From a candidate division WWE3 bacterium RIFOXYC2_FULL_42_13 (lineage in GTDB: Bacteria; Patescibacteriota; WWE3; UBA101185; UBA10185): a stretch of 23,816 bases of DNA. This document shows, piece by piece, positions 7,416 through 15,237 of the stretch (the first letter of the stretch is position 1; every line of letters begins with the position of its first letter). The stretch is taken from positions 1 to 23,816 of the forward strand of contig MEWF01000023.1 in the NCBI GenBank assembly GCA_001773255.1, in the 5' to 3' direction. The notes below the pieces were generated by a model. That model was not told where the DNA came from. It searched no databases and saw only the letters and a program-made list of their open reading frames with translations. The position numbers were made by a program, and so were the translations under genes.

Positions 7416-7424
7416 TTTATACCA
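7416..7424 (-). promoter_or_regulatory. Extended -10 promoter of truB
   Basis: The minus strand reads TGGTATAAA (7424 to 7416), an extended -10 of the TGnTATAAA type. It ends 8 nt before the truB ATG. No good -35 is needed or seen. A leaderless or nearly leaderless transcript is predicted. Confidence 0.6.
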
Positions 7425-7486
7425 CGGCAAACCTTTTTTGTGGGTACTTTCAACCATCTAACAGTATATTTTTTGCTAAGATGTCA

Positions 7487-7492
7487 TATAAT
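7487..7492 (+). promoter_or_regulatory. -10 box of the thrS operon
   Basis: A perfect TATAAT at 7487-7492 lies 12 nt before ATG 7505. It would fall inside the coding region if thrS began at the in-frame ATG 7481. I see no good -35. A leader of about 4-6 nt is predicted. Confidence 0.55.
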
Positions 7493-7504
7493 AGGGTAAT
7501 TAAT

Positions 7505-9304
7505 ATGGCCAAAGAAAAGGTAATAGACAAACTAAAAAATGACCCGTTAATGCCTCTCCGTCATACTGCTGAACATGTCCTGCATACAGCGGTAGAAAAG
7601 GTTTTTCCGGGGGCAAAGAAAGTCATGGGTCCGCCTATAGAAAACGGTTTTTACTGTGACTTCGACTACGAAGGCAAGATCAACGAGGAAGACTTTCCTA
7701 AAATCGAAAGCGTGATGCAGGAAATTATAGACGCCGGGCTTCCGGTTAAAAAGCACGCATTATCTTCCGCAGAAGCCAAAAAAATATTTAAAGACAACGC
7801 TTTTAAACTGGAATTAATAGACGAACACTCAAAAGACGGAGGAGAACTATTTTTCTACACGTTCGGAGAAGAAAACGACAAATACTACGACATCGACCTT
7901 TGTGCCGGCCCCCATGTAGACAACACAAAGGAAGTTAAAGCGTTTAAATTACTCAGTGTCGCGGGAGCATATTGGAGAGGTGACGAGAAAAACAAAATGC
8001 TGGTGAGAATTTATGCAACTGCCTTCGACACTAAAGAAAAGCTGGATGCTTACCTTGAACTCCTCGAAGAACAAAAAAGACGGGATCACAGAAAATTAGG
8101 CAGAGATTTGGAAATATTCATGGTTAGCGATGAAGTGGGTCCGGGTCTTCCGCTTTGGCTTCCCAACGGAGCAATAATGAAGGAAGAACTGGAAAAGTGG
8201 GGTAAACAGACAGAAGAAGAGTGGGGATACAAAAGAGTGTCCACTCCTTTCATGACCAAAAAGACCTTATTCGAGATTTCAGGACACGTCCCTTATTTCG
8301 AAGAGGAAATGTACAAAGTAGAAATCCCGGGCGAGGGTGAAGAAGAGTATTTCATAAAACCCATGAACTGTCCTTTCCATCATATGATTTATAAATCAAA
8401 ACCCCGAAGCTACCGCGACCTCCCCCTAAGATTAGCCGAATACGGGACGGTCGCTAGATACGAAAACAGGGGTTCCCTTAACGGTATTTTAAGACCGAGG
8501 ATTTTTACGCAAAATGACGCCCACGTGTATTGTTCAGAAGAACAGGCGGTTGATGTTTTCGTGGAGATTATGGACCTTCACAGATATTACTACGATAAGC
8601 TAGGGTTAAAAGATTACCGCATAGTGCTGGGGCTTCCGGATCCCGAGAAAAAAGACAAATACCACGGAAACAAAGAAATGTGGGAAAAGGCCGAAAAAAT
8701 GTCCAGAACGGCGCTTGAAAAAGCAGGAATGAAGTATGAGGAGGAAATAGGCGGCGCAGCCCACTACGGACCCAAAATGGACCTTAAAATCAAGTCTGCG
8801 ATAGGCAACGAATACGCGATTTCTACAAACCAGATAGATTTATACATGCCGGGGCGTTTTGGCCTTACCTTTACAGACAAAGATGGTAAAGAAAAACCGG
8901 TTGTCGTTCAGCATAGGGCGCCTTTAGGCTCCGATGAGCGCTTTATCGGCTTCCTTCTTGAACAATTTGCAGGAAATATGCCGGTTTGGCTTTCGCCCGT
9001 TCAGGTAGTAATTGTCCCGATCGGCGAAAAACACAACGAATACGCGGCATCCCTGGAACAAATACTCAAAGAAGAAGGGCTAAGAGTTCAAACCGACACC
9101 AGAAGCCAACCCATGAACGCCAGAATCAGAGACGCCCAAATGATGAAAGTGCCTTATATGCTGATAGTGGGGGATAAAGAAATAGAATCCGAAACGGCCA
9201 GCGTCCGCTTAAGGACGGGAGAAAACCTGGGTCCGGTAAAAACGGCTGAAATAATAAGCAGGATAAAACAGATATATTTGACCAGAGACCTATCTTTATG
9301 GTAA
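7505..9304 (+). CDS. thrS: Threonyl-tRNA synthetase (no TGS domain)
   Basis: ThrS charges tRNA-Thr. From ATG 7505 the protein has 599 residues. It begins directly with the second additional (editing) domain: HTAEH (20-24) and CAGPH (133-137) supply its His/Cys cluster. The class II core follows: motif 1 region near GPGLPLWLPNGA (212-223), zinc ligands Cys289 (MNCPFHH), His340 (NDAHVYC) and His470 (VQHRAP), and motif 2 in RYENRGSLNGILRPRIFTQ. The C-terminus is the anticodon-binding domain (about 497-599). The N-terminal TGS domain of longer homologues is missing. I chose 7505 over the in-frame ATG 7481 because a perfect -10 box occupies 7487-7492. It heads thrS-infC-rpmI-rplT, an order shared with many bacteria, so the four are probably co-transcribed. 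Confidence 0.97.
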   Translation: MAKEKVIDKLKNDPLMPLRHTAEHVLHTAVEKVFPGAKKVMGPPIENGFYCDFDYEGKINEEDFPKIESVMQEIIDAGLPVKKHALSSAEAKKIFKDNAFKLELIDEHSKDGGELFFYTFGEENDKYYDIDLCAGPHVDNTKEVKAFKLLSVAGAYWRGDEKNKMLVRIYATAFDTKEKLDAYLELLEEQKRRDHRKLGRDLEIFMVSDEVGPGLPLWLPNGAIMKEELEKWGKQTEEEWGYKRVSTPFMTKKTLFEISGHVPYFEEEMYKVEIPGEGEEEYFIKPMNCPFHHMIYKSKPRSYRDLPLRLAEYGTVARYENRGSLNGILRPRIFTQNDAHVYCSEEQAVDVFVEIMDLHRYYYDKLGLKDYRIVLGLPDPEKKDKYHGNKEMWEKAEKMSRTALEKAGMKYEEEIGGAAHYGPKMDLKIKSAIGNEYAISTNQIDLYMPGRFGLTFTDKDGKEKPVVVQHRAPLGSDERFIGFLLEQFAGNMPVWLSPVQVVIVPIGEKHNEYAASLEQILKEEGLRVQTDTRSQPMNARIRDAQMMKVPYMLIVGDKEIESETASVRLRTGENLGPVKTAEIISRIKQIYLTRDLSLW

Positions 9305-9318
9305 TTTATTGCAGTTAT

Positions 9319-9336
9319 GGGAGGAAATAGGCTATA
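9319..9336 (+). promoter_or_regulatory. SD and AUA start of infC
   Basis: GGGAGG (9319-9324) lies 9 nt before ATA 9334. The open frame is closed by TAG at 9328-9330, so no ATG, GTG or TTG can serve as start upstream in this frame. The next conventional start, GTG 9382, would delete the conserved N-terminal strand of IF3 and has no SD. Confidence 0.75.
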
Positions 9337-9840
9337 CAGAACCAACACATACTAAACGACCGGATAAGAGTTCGACAGTTAGTGGTAATTGATGAGGAAG
9401 GCAAGAATTTAGGGGTTTTGGACACATTCAAAGCTTTAAATATTGCGAAAGAAAGGGAACTTGATCTGCTTTTGGTGGCTCCGAATGCACAGATCCCTGT
9501 GGCCAAGATTGTGGATTACTCTAAGTTTCTTTACGAAGAAAGAAAGAAACTAAGCGCCGCAAAGGTAAAGAGCAAAAAAAGCGAACTAAAAGAACTAAGA
9601 TTTGGCCCGCACACGGACGAAGGCGACCTAAACAGATACATAGAAAGAGCCAAAGAATTTTTAGGTGACGGGAACAGGGTTAAAATAACAATAAAAATGC
9701 GGGGTAGGGAAGGGATGTTCCCTGAAGTCGCGTTTGAAAAATTAAAAAAGATAGAAGAGGGGTTAGCTGAAGACGGAAAGATAGAATCTCCACCCAAGAG
9801 AATGGGTCAGATGGTTTGGGAGATATTCATTCCGAAATAA
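9334..9840 (+). CDS. infC: Translation initiation factor IF-3, predicted AUA start codon
   Basis: IF3 binds the 30S subunit, keeps subunits apart and rejects wrong start codons. From ATA 9334 it has 168 residues. The N-domain is HILNDRIRVRQLVVIDEEGKNLGV (about 5-28) with NIAKERELDLLLVAP. A Lys-rich linker (YEERKKLSAAKVKSKKSELKEL) follows, and then the C-domain with RFGPHTDEGDL, KITIKMRGREG and QMVWEIFIPK at the end. The distance from the proposed start to the conserved N-(D/E)-x-I-R is the same as in B. subtilis IF3 (Asn at residue 8). Rare AUU/AUA/AUC starts are an established feature of infC, used for autoregulation by IF3 itself. It lies 29 bp after thrS and 23 bp before rpmI. A conventional GTG 9382 start would give a clipped 152-residue form. 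Confidence 0.93.
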   Translation: MQNQHILNDRIRVRQLVVIDEEGKNLGVLDTFKALNIAKERELDLLLVAPNAQIPVAKIVDYSKFLYEERKKLSAAKVKSKKSELKELRFGPHTDEGDLNRYIERAKEFLGDGNRVKITIKMRGREGMFPEVAFEKLKKIEEGLAEDGKIESPPKRMGQMVWEIFIPK

Positions 9841-9863
9841 TCTGCTTCCCGGAAAAAATATAT

Positions 9864-10079
9864 ATGCCGAAAATGAAATCGAAAAAAACATTACTAAAAA
9901 GAATCAGAGTTACCAAAAACGGTAAGCTCATGAAAAAAAGTGTGAGCATCGGCCATTTGAAAAGAAAATGGAGTTCGAGCAGAAAACACAGAAAGACTCA
10001 GATGAGTGAACAACTCAATAGAGGACATATTAAAATTATAAGAAGCTTGTTAGTTAAGAAAGGTAAAGGAATTAAATAA
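9864..10079 (+). CDS. rpmI: Large-subunit ribosomal protein bL35
   Basis: A 71-residue, strongly basic protein of the 50S subunit. It opens with MPKMKSKKTLLKRIRVTKNGKL and carries the L35 pattern SxxHLKRKWSSSRKHRKT. The C-terminal helix is NRGHIKIIRSLLVKKGKGIK, close to the usual 64-70 residues. ATG 9864 is preferred over an in-frame upstream start at 9816, because MPKMKSKK is the family N-terminus and 9816 would lie inside infC. A weak GGA at 9851 is the only SD-like signal. The stop overlaps the rplT start by 1 nt (TAATG), so L35 and L20 are translationally coupled. Confidence 0.97.
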   Translation: MPKMKSKKTLLKRIRVTKNGKLMKKSVSIGHLKRKWSSSRKHRKTQMSEQLNRGHIKIIRSLLVKKGKGIK

Positions 10080-10429
10080 TGGCTAGAGTTAAAGGCGGGC
10101 CAAGAGCCCACGCAAAACATAAAAAAGTATTAAAACTGGCAAAAGGCTACAGAGGCACCAGAAACAGACTCTTCAGGAGAGCTCAGGAAGGTGTTATCAG
10201 AGCCGGTGAACACGCATTTGAAGGAAGAAAACAGAGAAAAAGAGACATGAGAAGACTTTGGATCACCAGACTGAGCGCTGCTCTGATAAAGTACGATGTA
10301 AAATATTCAAGATTTATCGCGGGCCTTAAAAGATCGGGTATAGTTCTCAACAGGAAAATGTTGTCGGAAATGGCAATAAACGAACCCAAAGATTTCGAAC
10401 AGATAGTCAACTCAGTTAAGAAGGGTTAA
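10079..10429 (+). CDS. rplT: Large-subunit ribosomal protein bL20
   Basis: A 116-residue early-assembly protein of the 50S subunit. It begins MARVKGGPRAHAKHKKVLKLAKGYRG, shows the basic RRAQEGVIRAGEHAFEGRKQRKRDMR helix, and ends in the globular half (LWITRLSAALIKYDVKYSRFIAGLKRSGIVLNRKMLSEMAI). The length is normal (about 117). In other bacteria L20 represses the infC-rpmI-rplT operon by binding its mRNA. I could not identify such a site here by eye. The start overlaps the rpmI stop in TAATG, with an AAAGGA 8-9 nt upstream. Confidence 0.98.
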   Translation: MARVKGGPRAHAKHKKVLKLAKGYRGTRNRLFRRAQEGVIRAGEHAFEGRKQRKRDMRRLWITRLSAALIKYDVKYSRFIAGLKRSGIVLNRKMLSEMAINEPKDFEQIVNSVKKG

Positions 10430-10448
10430 CCCACAAAGCTAGTTCTCT

Positions 10449-12281
10449 ATGAATACTGCCGAAAAAGTTTCAAGATACGAAACTGACAAGGTAGATTTGA
10501 ACGAATTTGTAAAAATCACCAAATGGGTCTTAGGACTCATTTACCATGTAAACCCGTTACATTTTATCCTCTATATAACTGCAACAATAATAAGCAGGTG
10601 GGAGGATCTCATTTATTCTTTTATTTTCGCCAAGGCAATCGACGAACTTATCAAGGTCGCACAAATGCCGGGGGCCTCATTAACATATTTGTACCCATAC
10701 TTAGCTATCTTGCTCGGATACAACTTTTTCGAAACAATTGTTTCTTTTTTAAGATCTTATTCTTCCCAACACATCCGAGTAGTAAGCCGCTACGATATAA
10801 GAAAAAGGCAATATTCCAAGCTCAATTCCATAGGGATACAAACCCTCGAGATCCCCGAGGTTAACAACAAAATAAACAGAGCAAATGAATATCTTAATAA
10901 TCTTATGCCTTATATGGAAGAAACAGTTACCCTTATAGCGAATATCGTAAAACTTTTTACTTCGGTTATACTGACAATAAAGTTTATACCTGCTTTCGCT
11001 CCCTTAGTGCTGATCGCGTCAGTACCTTATCTGCTTTTTGACCGGTCTATGCGCAAAAAATTATATAAATTCGACTACGATAACACAGAGAAAGGGAGGG
11101 TCGGAGGTAATGTTTACAATGACCTAACCAACTCCGTTAAACTTCACGAAATAAACATTAACAATGCTTACAGTTACTTAGATAAAAAATATTCCGAAAT
11201 TCAAAATTTTTTTATTAAGAACAGACTCAACATTTTTAGGAAGTGGAGACTTGGGGGTCACTCGTTCGGATTTCTAAGCGATATAGTCATTCTTTTCGGT
11301 TATGTTCAGATATTTCAAAAACTTATTACAAAAATGGTTTCCGTGGGCGATACAGTATTTTGGATGAGAACTCTAGGTATTTTTCAGGAAGCTCTTTCGA
11401 ATGTCATTCTTGGCCTCAACGACTTGTTTGAGTGGTCGTTGCAATTAAAGGACACCTATCTTTTGTTCCAAACCCAACCGGCTTTCGGCGATGGAAATGT
11501 AAAACTACCCAAACTTTCACAAGGGCCTAGAATAATTTTTAAAGACATTTCTTTTACCTACCCGAACTCCGAAAAACCCGTAATCAAAAATTTTAGCCTT
11601 GATATCTCACCCGGTGAGAAAATCGCGATCGTGGGTCAAAACGGAGCAGGAAAAACTACTTTAATTAAACTTCTTTCACGTTTTTATAAAGTGAATTCCG
11701 GAAATATTATAGTAAATGACGTAAACATTAATGACATGGAAATCAACACCTTGTATAAAAACATGGGCGTTTTATTCCAGGACTTTAATACATATCAACA
11801 TCTAACGGTTAAAGAAAATATATATTTAGGAGACCCCAACGGGGAGATAGATATTGAAAAGATTAAAATTGCCGCTAAAGCCGCTGACGCCGACAGTTTT
11901 ATAGACAATTACTCGAACAAATACGACCAGCTTTTAAGCGAAAAGTTTAAAGGCGGGGTGAGACCGAGCACCGGCCAATGGCAAAAGCTTGCGCTCGCGC
12001 GATTCTTCTATAGAAACTCTCCGATTGTCATTTTTGATGAACCTACCGCCTCAATCGACCCTGTATCCGAGTACAATATTTTTAACAAAATTTATGAGTT
12101 CTTTAAGAACAAGACGGTTATTATCGTGTCCCACAGATTTTCTACGGTACGAAACGCCGACCGTATTGTTGTAATGGAAAACGGACAGATAATTGAATCA
12201 GGTTCACATGAAACTTTAATGGCTCAAAACGGAAATTATGCTAACGCATTCAAACTTCAGGCTCAGGGGTACGTGGTTTAA
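10449..12281 (+). CDS. ABC half-transporter (membrane domain fused to ATPase domain), variant signature motif
   Basis: A 610-residue exporter-type half-transporter, expected to act as a dimer in the cytoplasmic membrane. Residues about 25-340 form the six-helix membrane domain. Hydrophobic segments lie near 38-62, 78-100, 155-178, 181-198 and 272-292. The ATPase domain (about 360-605) has Walker A GQNGAGKTT (396-404), Q-loop Gln444, signature PSTGQWQ (506-512), Walker B IVIFDEP (526-532) and H-loop His562. The usual LSGGQ signature is altered to PSTGQ, keeping the key Ser507 and Gly509. The substrate cannot be told; lipid, peptide or drug export are all possible. It starts 19 bp after rplT without an obvious SD, so it could be read through from the ribosomal operon. 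Its stop overlaps convergent pheT by 4 bp. Confidence 0.93.
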   Translation: MNTAEKVSRYETDKVDLNEFVKITKWVLGLIYHVNPLHFILYITATIISRWEDLIYSFIFAKAIDELIKVAQMPGASLTYLYPYLAILLGYNFFETIVSFLRSYSSQHIRVVSRYDIRKRQYSKLNSIGIQTLEIPEVNNKINRANEYLNNLMPYMEETVTLIANIVKLFTSVILTIKFIPAFAPLVLIASVPYLLFDRSMRKKLYKFDYDNTEKGRVGGNVYNDLTNSVKLHEININNAYSYLDKKYSEIQNFFIKNRLNIFRKWRLGGHSFGFLSDIVILFGYVQIFQKLITKMVSVGDTVFWMRTLGIFQEALSNVILGLNDLFEWSLQLKDTYLLFQTQPAFGDGNVKLPKLSQGPRIIFKDISFTYPNSEKPVIKNFSLDISPGEKIAIVGQNGAGKTTLIKLLSRFYKVNSGNIIVNDVNINDMEINTLYKNMGVLFQDFNTYQHLTVKENIYLGDPNGEIDIEKIKIAAKAADADSFIDNYSNKYDQLLSEKFKGGVRPSTGQWQKLALARFFYRNSPIVIFDEPTASIDPVSEYNIFNKIYEFFKNKTVIIVSHRFSTVRNADRIVVMENGQIIESGSHETLMAQNGNYANAFKLQAQGYVV

Positions 12282-14140
12282 ACTTTTAACTTAATTCCGT
12301 ATTTAGAATCCAGATTTTTTATTATCAACTCTCTGATATTTTTTGTTTCTTCGGATGTTATTTGTTTCGAACGATCCAAAAATTCTATCGAAAGTGTCAA
12401 TGCATCTCCATAAATATCTTTAAAGCTTACTTTGTTAACACGATCGTCCGTGTTAGACACCTCACTCACAATATCGGAAAAAGTAGTGTTACCCCCGACC
12501 GTAATTGTTATATCCTCTTTAATTGAATTAAATCCGGTTAAAGGCGTGTACACTTTATCATTACCGGCAGCAATGGCGATTTCCTCAAAAGACATTTCGC
12601 AGCTTAAAACGCCACCGGGGTATTCTGTAATGTTAAAAGAAAAATCTCCGAACACCCCAAGCTCCTGAAATAAAGCCTCAATTATTCCCTTAAACACAAG
12701 GAAATCGACGCCCCGTACAGCCATACCCAGCATGTATGGCTGATCCGGTAAATCTCCATTTTTCGATAAATAAACGGGAGCAAGCTCAAAAAGTTTTACG
12801 GTTTCGGAATACCCCCTATTTCTATTTAAAATATCCAAAAGTTTGGGCGTTAGAGAAGTCCTCAAGAATTCTAAATCTGCGTTAAGCGGGTTTTTCACTC
12901 TTAATGCTCCGTGTCCCGCCAACGCACCTGAAACGGCAGAATAGTTGTAGCACTCGAAAAATCCCATGTGTTTCAAAAAATCTTTTGCTTTTTCTTCAAG
13001 TGAAAAATTATTATTCCTTCCGTAATGGGTTAGAGTACCGCCAGGAAGTTTATTGGGAAGATTTTGATACCCGTAAATTCTTATAACTTCTTCGGCCAGA
13101 TCTTCCGCAAGGTCTATGTCGTCGTATCTCCAGGAAGGAATGTAAACATCACTCCCCTTAATCACAAAACCCAAAGATGACAGAGTTGAATTCACAAAGT
13201 CCTTCGTTATTTCTGTTCCCGCAATTTTGTTAATTTTTTCGTAGTCAATTTTAATATGTTTTTTAGTGTAGACGGTTCCCGTTATATCTATAAGCTCTGA
13301 GGAAACTTCGCCTCCGGTCAGTTCGGTCAACATTCCGACCGCAGTTTGTAAGGATGGAACAACGCTCTCAAAATCCACACCTTTTTCGAAACGTAACGCG
13401 GCTTCAGTGCGGTGTCCCAAACTCATTGATGATTTTCTTATTCTGACCGGATCGTAAACCTGCACAAAAAGGAGAACTTTACCCGTATTTTCGTCAACTT
13501 CGCTGTTTAAGCCCCCCATAATACCGCAGAGGTCTATTAGCCTCCCATCCCCGTCTTCAATCACGATTACCCCTTCGGGCAGAACTCTTTTTACCCCGTC
13601 TAAAGTAACGATTATTTCACCCTTTTTGGACTCTCTTACCTTCATTTCGTGCCCCGCAATCTTGTCGTAATCAAACGCGTGCATCGGCTGACCGAGTTCT
13701 ATCATAAAATAGTTGGTCACGTCCACAACATTGTTAATTGCCCTTATACCAACCTTTGACAACCTTTCCTTAACTTCGGCCGGTGAATCTTTTATTTTTA
13801 CTTTGTCGATTACAACGGCACTAAAACGCGGGACCAAAGAATTGTCCGAAATTGTTACTTTTAATTTGTCTTTACCGGAGTATTTCTTAACGGGAAGTGT
13901 TTTTTTAACCCATTCCGAGGAAAAGCCCTTCGCGGGAAGTACCGCCATTAGCTCCCGTGCTATGCCTAAAATTGATAGACCGTCACCTCTGTTCGGTGTA
14001 ACCTCAATTTCCAAAACGTCGTCATCAATTATCTTCTCAACACTAAAGGCGTGCTCGGACAAAGCTTTTGCCACATCCCTTACACCCGCGTTTGTTTTTA
14101 CGTAATCTTTAAGCCAGGAAAAAGGTATAAGTACGTTCAT
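12278..14140 (-). CDS. pheT: Phenylalanyl-tRNA synthetase beta subunit (no EMAP-like domain)
   Basis: The beta subunit of the (alpha-beta)2 enzyme that charges tRNA-Phe. The 620 residues compare with about 800 in most bacteria. The N-terminal strand FSWLKDYV (7-14) runs straight into TPNRGD (48-53), so the EMAP-like OB domain that normally sits between them is absent. Further landmarks are NVVDVTNYFMIELGQPMHAFD (B3/B4), the DLCGIMGG loop, HRTEAALRFEKGVD, the B5 region, SWRYDDIDLAEDLAEEVIRIYGY, and a C-terminal ferredoxin-like anticodon-binding domain (from about residue 530). The EMAP-less form is familiar from reduced genomes. The start lies 1 nt after the pheS stop, so the two are translated as a unit. 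The stop overlaps the ABC transporter gene. Confidence 0.97.
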   Translation of the reverse strand: MNVLIPFSWLKDYVKTNAGVRDVAKALSEHAFSVEKIIDDDVLEIEVTPNRGDGLSILGIARELMAVLPAKGFSSEWVKKTLPVKKYSGKDKLKVTISDNSLVPRFSAVVIDKVKIKDSPAEVKERLSKVGIRAINNVVDVTNYFMIELGQPMHAFDYDKIAGHEMKVRESKKGEIIVTLDGVKRVLPEGVIVIEDGDGRLIDLCGIMGGLNSEVDENTGKVLLFVQVYDPVRIRKSSMSLGHRTEAALRFEKGVDFESVVPSLQTAVGMLTELTGGEVSSELIDITGTVYTKKHIKIDYEKINKIAGTEITKDFVNSTLSSLGFVIKGSDVYIPSWRYDDIDLAEDLAEEVIRIYGYQNLPNKLPGGTLTHYGRNNNFSLEEKAKDFLKHMGFFECYNYSAVSGALAGHGALRVKNPLNADLEFLRTSLTPKLLDILNRNRGYSETVKLFELAPVYLSKNGDLPDQPYMLGMAVRGVDFLVFKGIIEALFQELGVFGDFSFNITEYPGGVLSCEMSFEEIAIAAGNDKVYTPLTGFNSIKEDITITVGGNTTFSDIVSEVSNTDDRVNKVSFKDIYGDALTLSIEFLDRSKQITSEETKNIRELIIKNLDSKYGIKLKV

Positions 14141-14141
14141 T

Positions 14142-15176
14142 TTAAAATTGCTCCAAAAATTTTAAATTATTTTCAAAGAGATAGCGAATATCATCAATCT
14201 TTAGGCCTGTTCTCATCATGAGAACTCTCTCAACGCCCCAGCCAAATGCAAATCCGGAGTAAACTTCGGGATCAATTCCGCCCGCCTTTAACACATTCGG
14301 GTGCACCATTCCCGCACCACCCAGTTCGACCCATCCTTCTTTGCAGAAGCGGCAACCTTTTCCTCCGCATATCCCGCACGTTACATCTACCTCAAAACTG
14401 GGTTCTGTAAACCTAAAATCGTAGGGGCGCAGGCGGAACTTAGTGTCCTTACCAAAAAAGTTATATATCAGGTTTTCCAAGACGCCCTTTAAGTGGGCGA
14501 TGCTTATGTCCTTATCCACTACAAGCCCCTCGAACTGATAAAAAGTAGGGACGTGGTTTATGTCGCTTTGCCTTCTACCACATCGTGAAATGTTTAACAT
14601 CCTTATGGGCATGTCACCTTTCAGCATCTCGCGGACCTGTCCATTAGAAGTGTGCGGGGTGATTACGGCTTTGCCGAACTTGGAATCTTCGGGAAGGTCT
14701 ACAAAAAAGGTCTCCCATTCGTCGCGTGCGGGGTGCGTTTTTGGCATATTTAACGCTTCAAAAGCATAATAATCCCAATCAACCTCCGGATACCTGACCC
14801 TTATAAAACCGAGTTTGGAAAAAACCTCGGTTATTTCACGTATAGCTTGAGTTATTAAATGGATGTGTCCGACGTCAGGTTTTTTTCCGGGTAAAGTTTT
14901 GTAAAAATTTTCGATAGGCTTATCTTTTTTAATCGAGGTCACAGAATTGAGGCTTCCTGCGTACACGTCTTCAAGATACGCCTTAAGCTCGTTCACTTTA
15001 CGCCCCAGCTCTTTTTTTTCTTCTACAGCTAAGTCTGAAACGTCTGCCGTGAGTTCCCGGAGAAGACCTTTTTTACCGAGATATTTTGAATGCCACTCGG
15101 ATAACGCGCCCGGATCTCCGGCTTTTTCTAATATTTCCTTAGCTTCTAATTTGATAGCCTCTATGTCTAATTTCAT
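14142..15176 (-). CDS. pheS: Phenylalanyl-tRNA synthetase alpha subunit
   Basis: The catalytic subunit of PheRS, 344 residues, normal length. The N-terminal coiled-coil (about 1-95) is truncated-looking but present (LGKKGLLRELTADVSDL). The class II core includes HPARDEWETFFV (148-159), TPHTSNGQVREM, and SRCGRRQSDINHVPTFYQFEGLVVD with motif 2. FRFTEPSFEVDV and the final motif 3 GFAFGWGVERVLMM (308-321) follow. Four cysteines, C267-x2-C270-x4-C275-x2-C278, make a probable zinc knuckle next to GMVHPNVL; this insertion is known in a subset of bacterial PheS proteins. The gene has its own consensus-like promoter and leads pheS-pheT. An AGAGG lies only 2 nt before the ATG, too close for a normal SD. 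Confidence 0.98.
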   Translation of the reverse strand: MKLDIEAIKLEAKEILEKAGDPGALSEWHSKYLGKKGLLRELTADVSDLAVEEKKELGRKVNELKAYLEDVYAGSLNSVTSIKKDKPIENFYKTLPGKKPDVGHIHLITQAIREITEVFSKLGFIRVRYPEVDWDYYAFEALNMPKTHPARDEWETFFVDLPEDSKFGKAVITPHTSNGQVREMLKGDMPIRMLNISRCGRRQSDINHVPTFYQFEGLVVDKDISIAHLKGVLENLIYNFFGKDTKFRLRPYDFRFTEPSFEVDVTCGICGGKGCRFCKEGWVELGGAGMVHPNVLKAGGIDPEVYSGFAFGWGVERVLMMRTGLKIDDIRYLFENNLKFLEQF

Positions 15177-15188
15177 AACCTCTAACCA

Positions 15189-15217
15189 AATATTGCAGGG
15201 CAGGGCGTTATTGTCAA
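15189..15217 (-). promoter_or_regulatory. Promoter of pheST
   Basis: The minus strand has a perfect -35 TTGACA (15217 to 15212), a spacer of exactly 17 bp, and AATATT (15194 to 15189) as -10. Transcription would start roughly 5 nt before the pheS ATG at 15176. It lies in the 61-bp gap between pheS and the upstream PBP gene on the same strand. Confidence 0.65.
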
Positions 15218-15237
15218 GGGAAACGGCGCCTTTATGC

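Noticed and set aside
7481..7504. Upstream in-frame ATG of thrS (8 extra residues)
   Set aside because: A perfect TATAAT lies between it and ATG 7505, so these codons are probably not in the mRNA, and the extra residues match nothing in ThrS.
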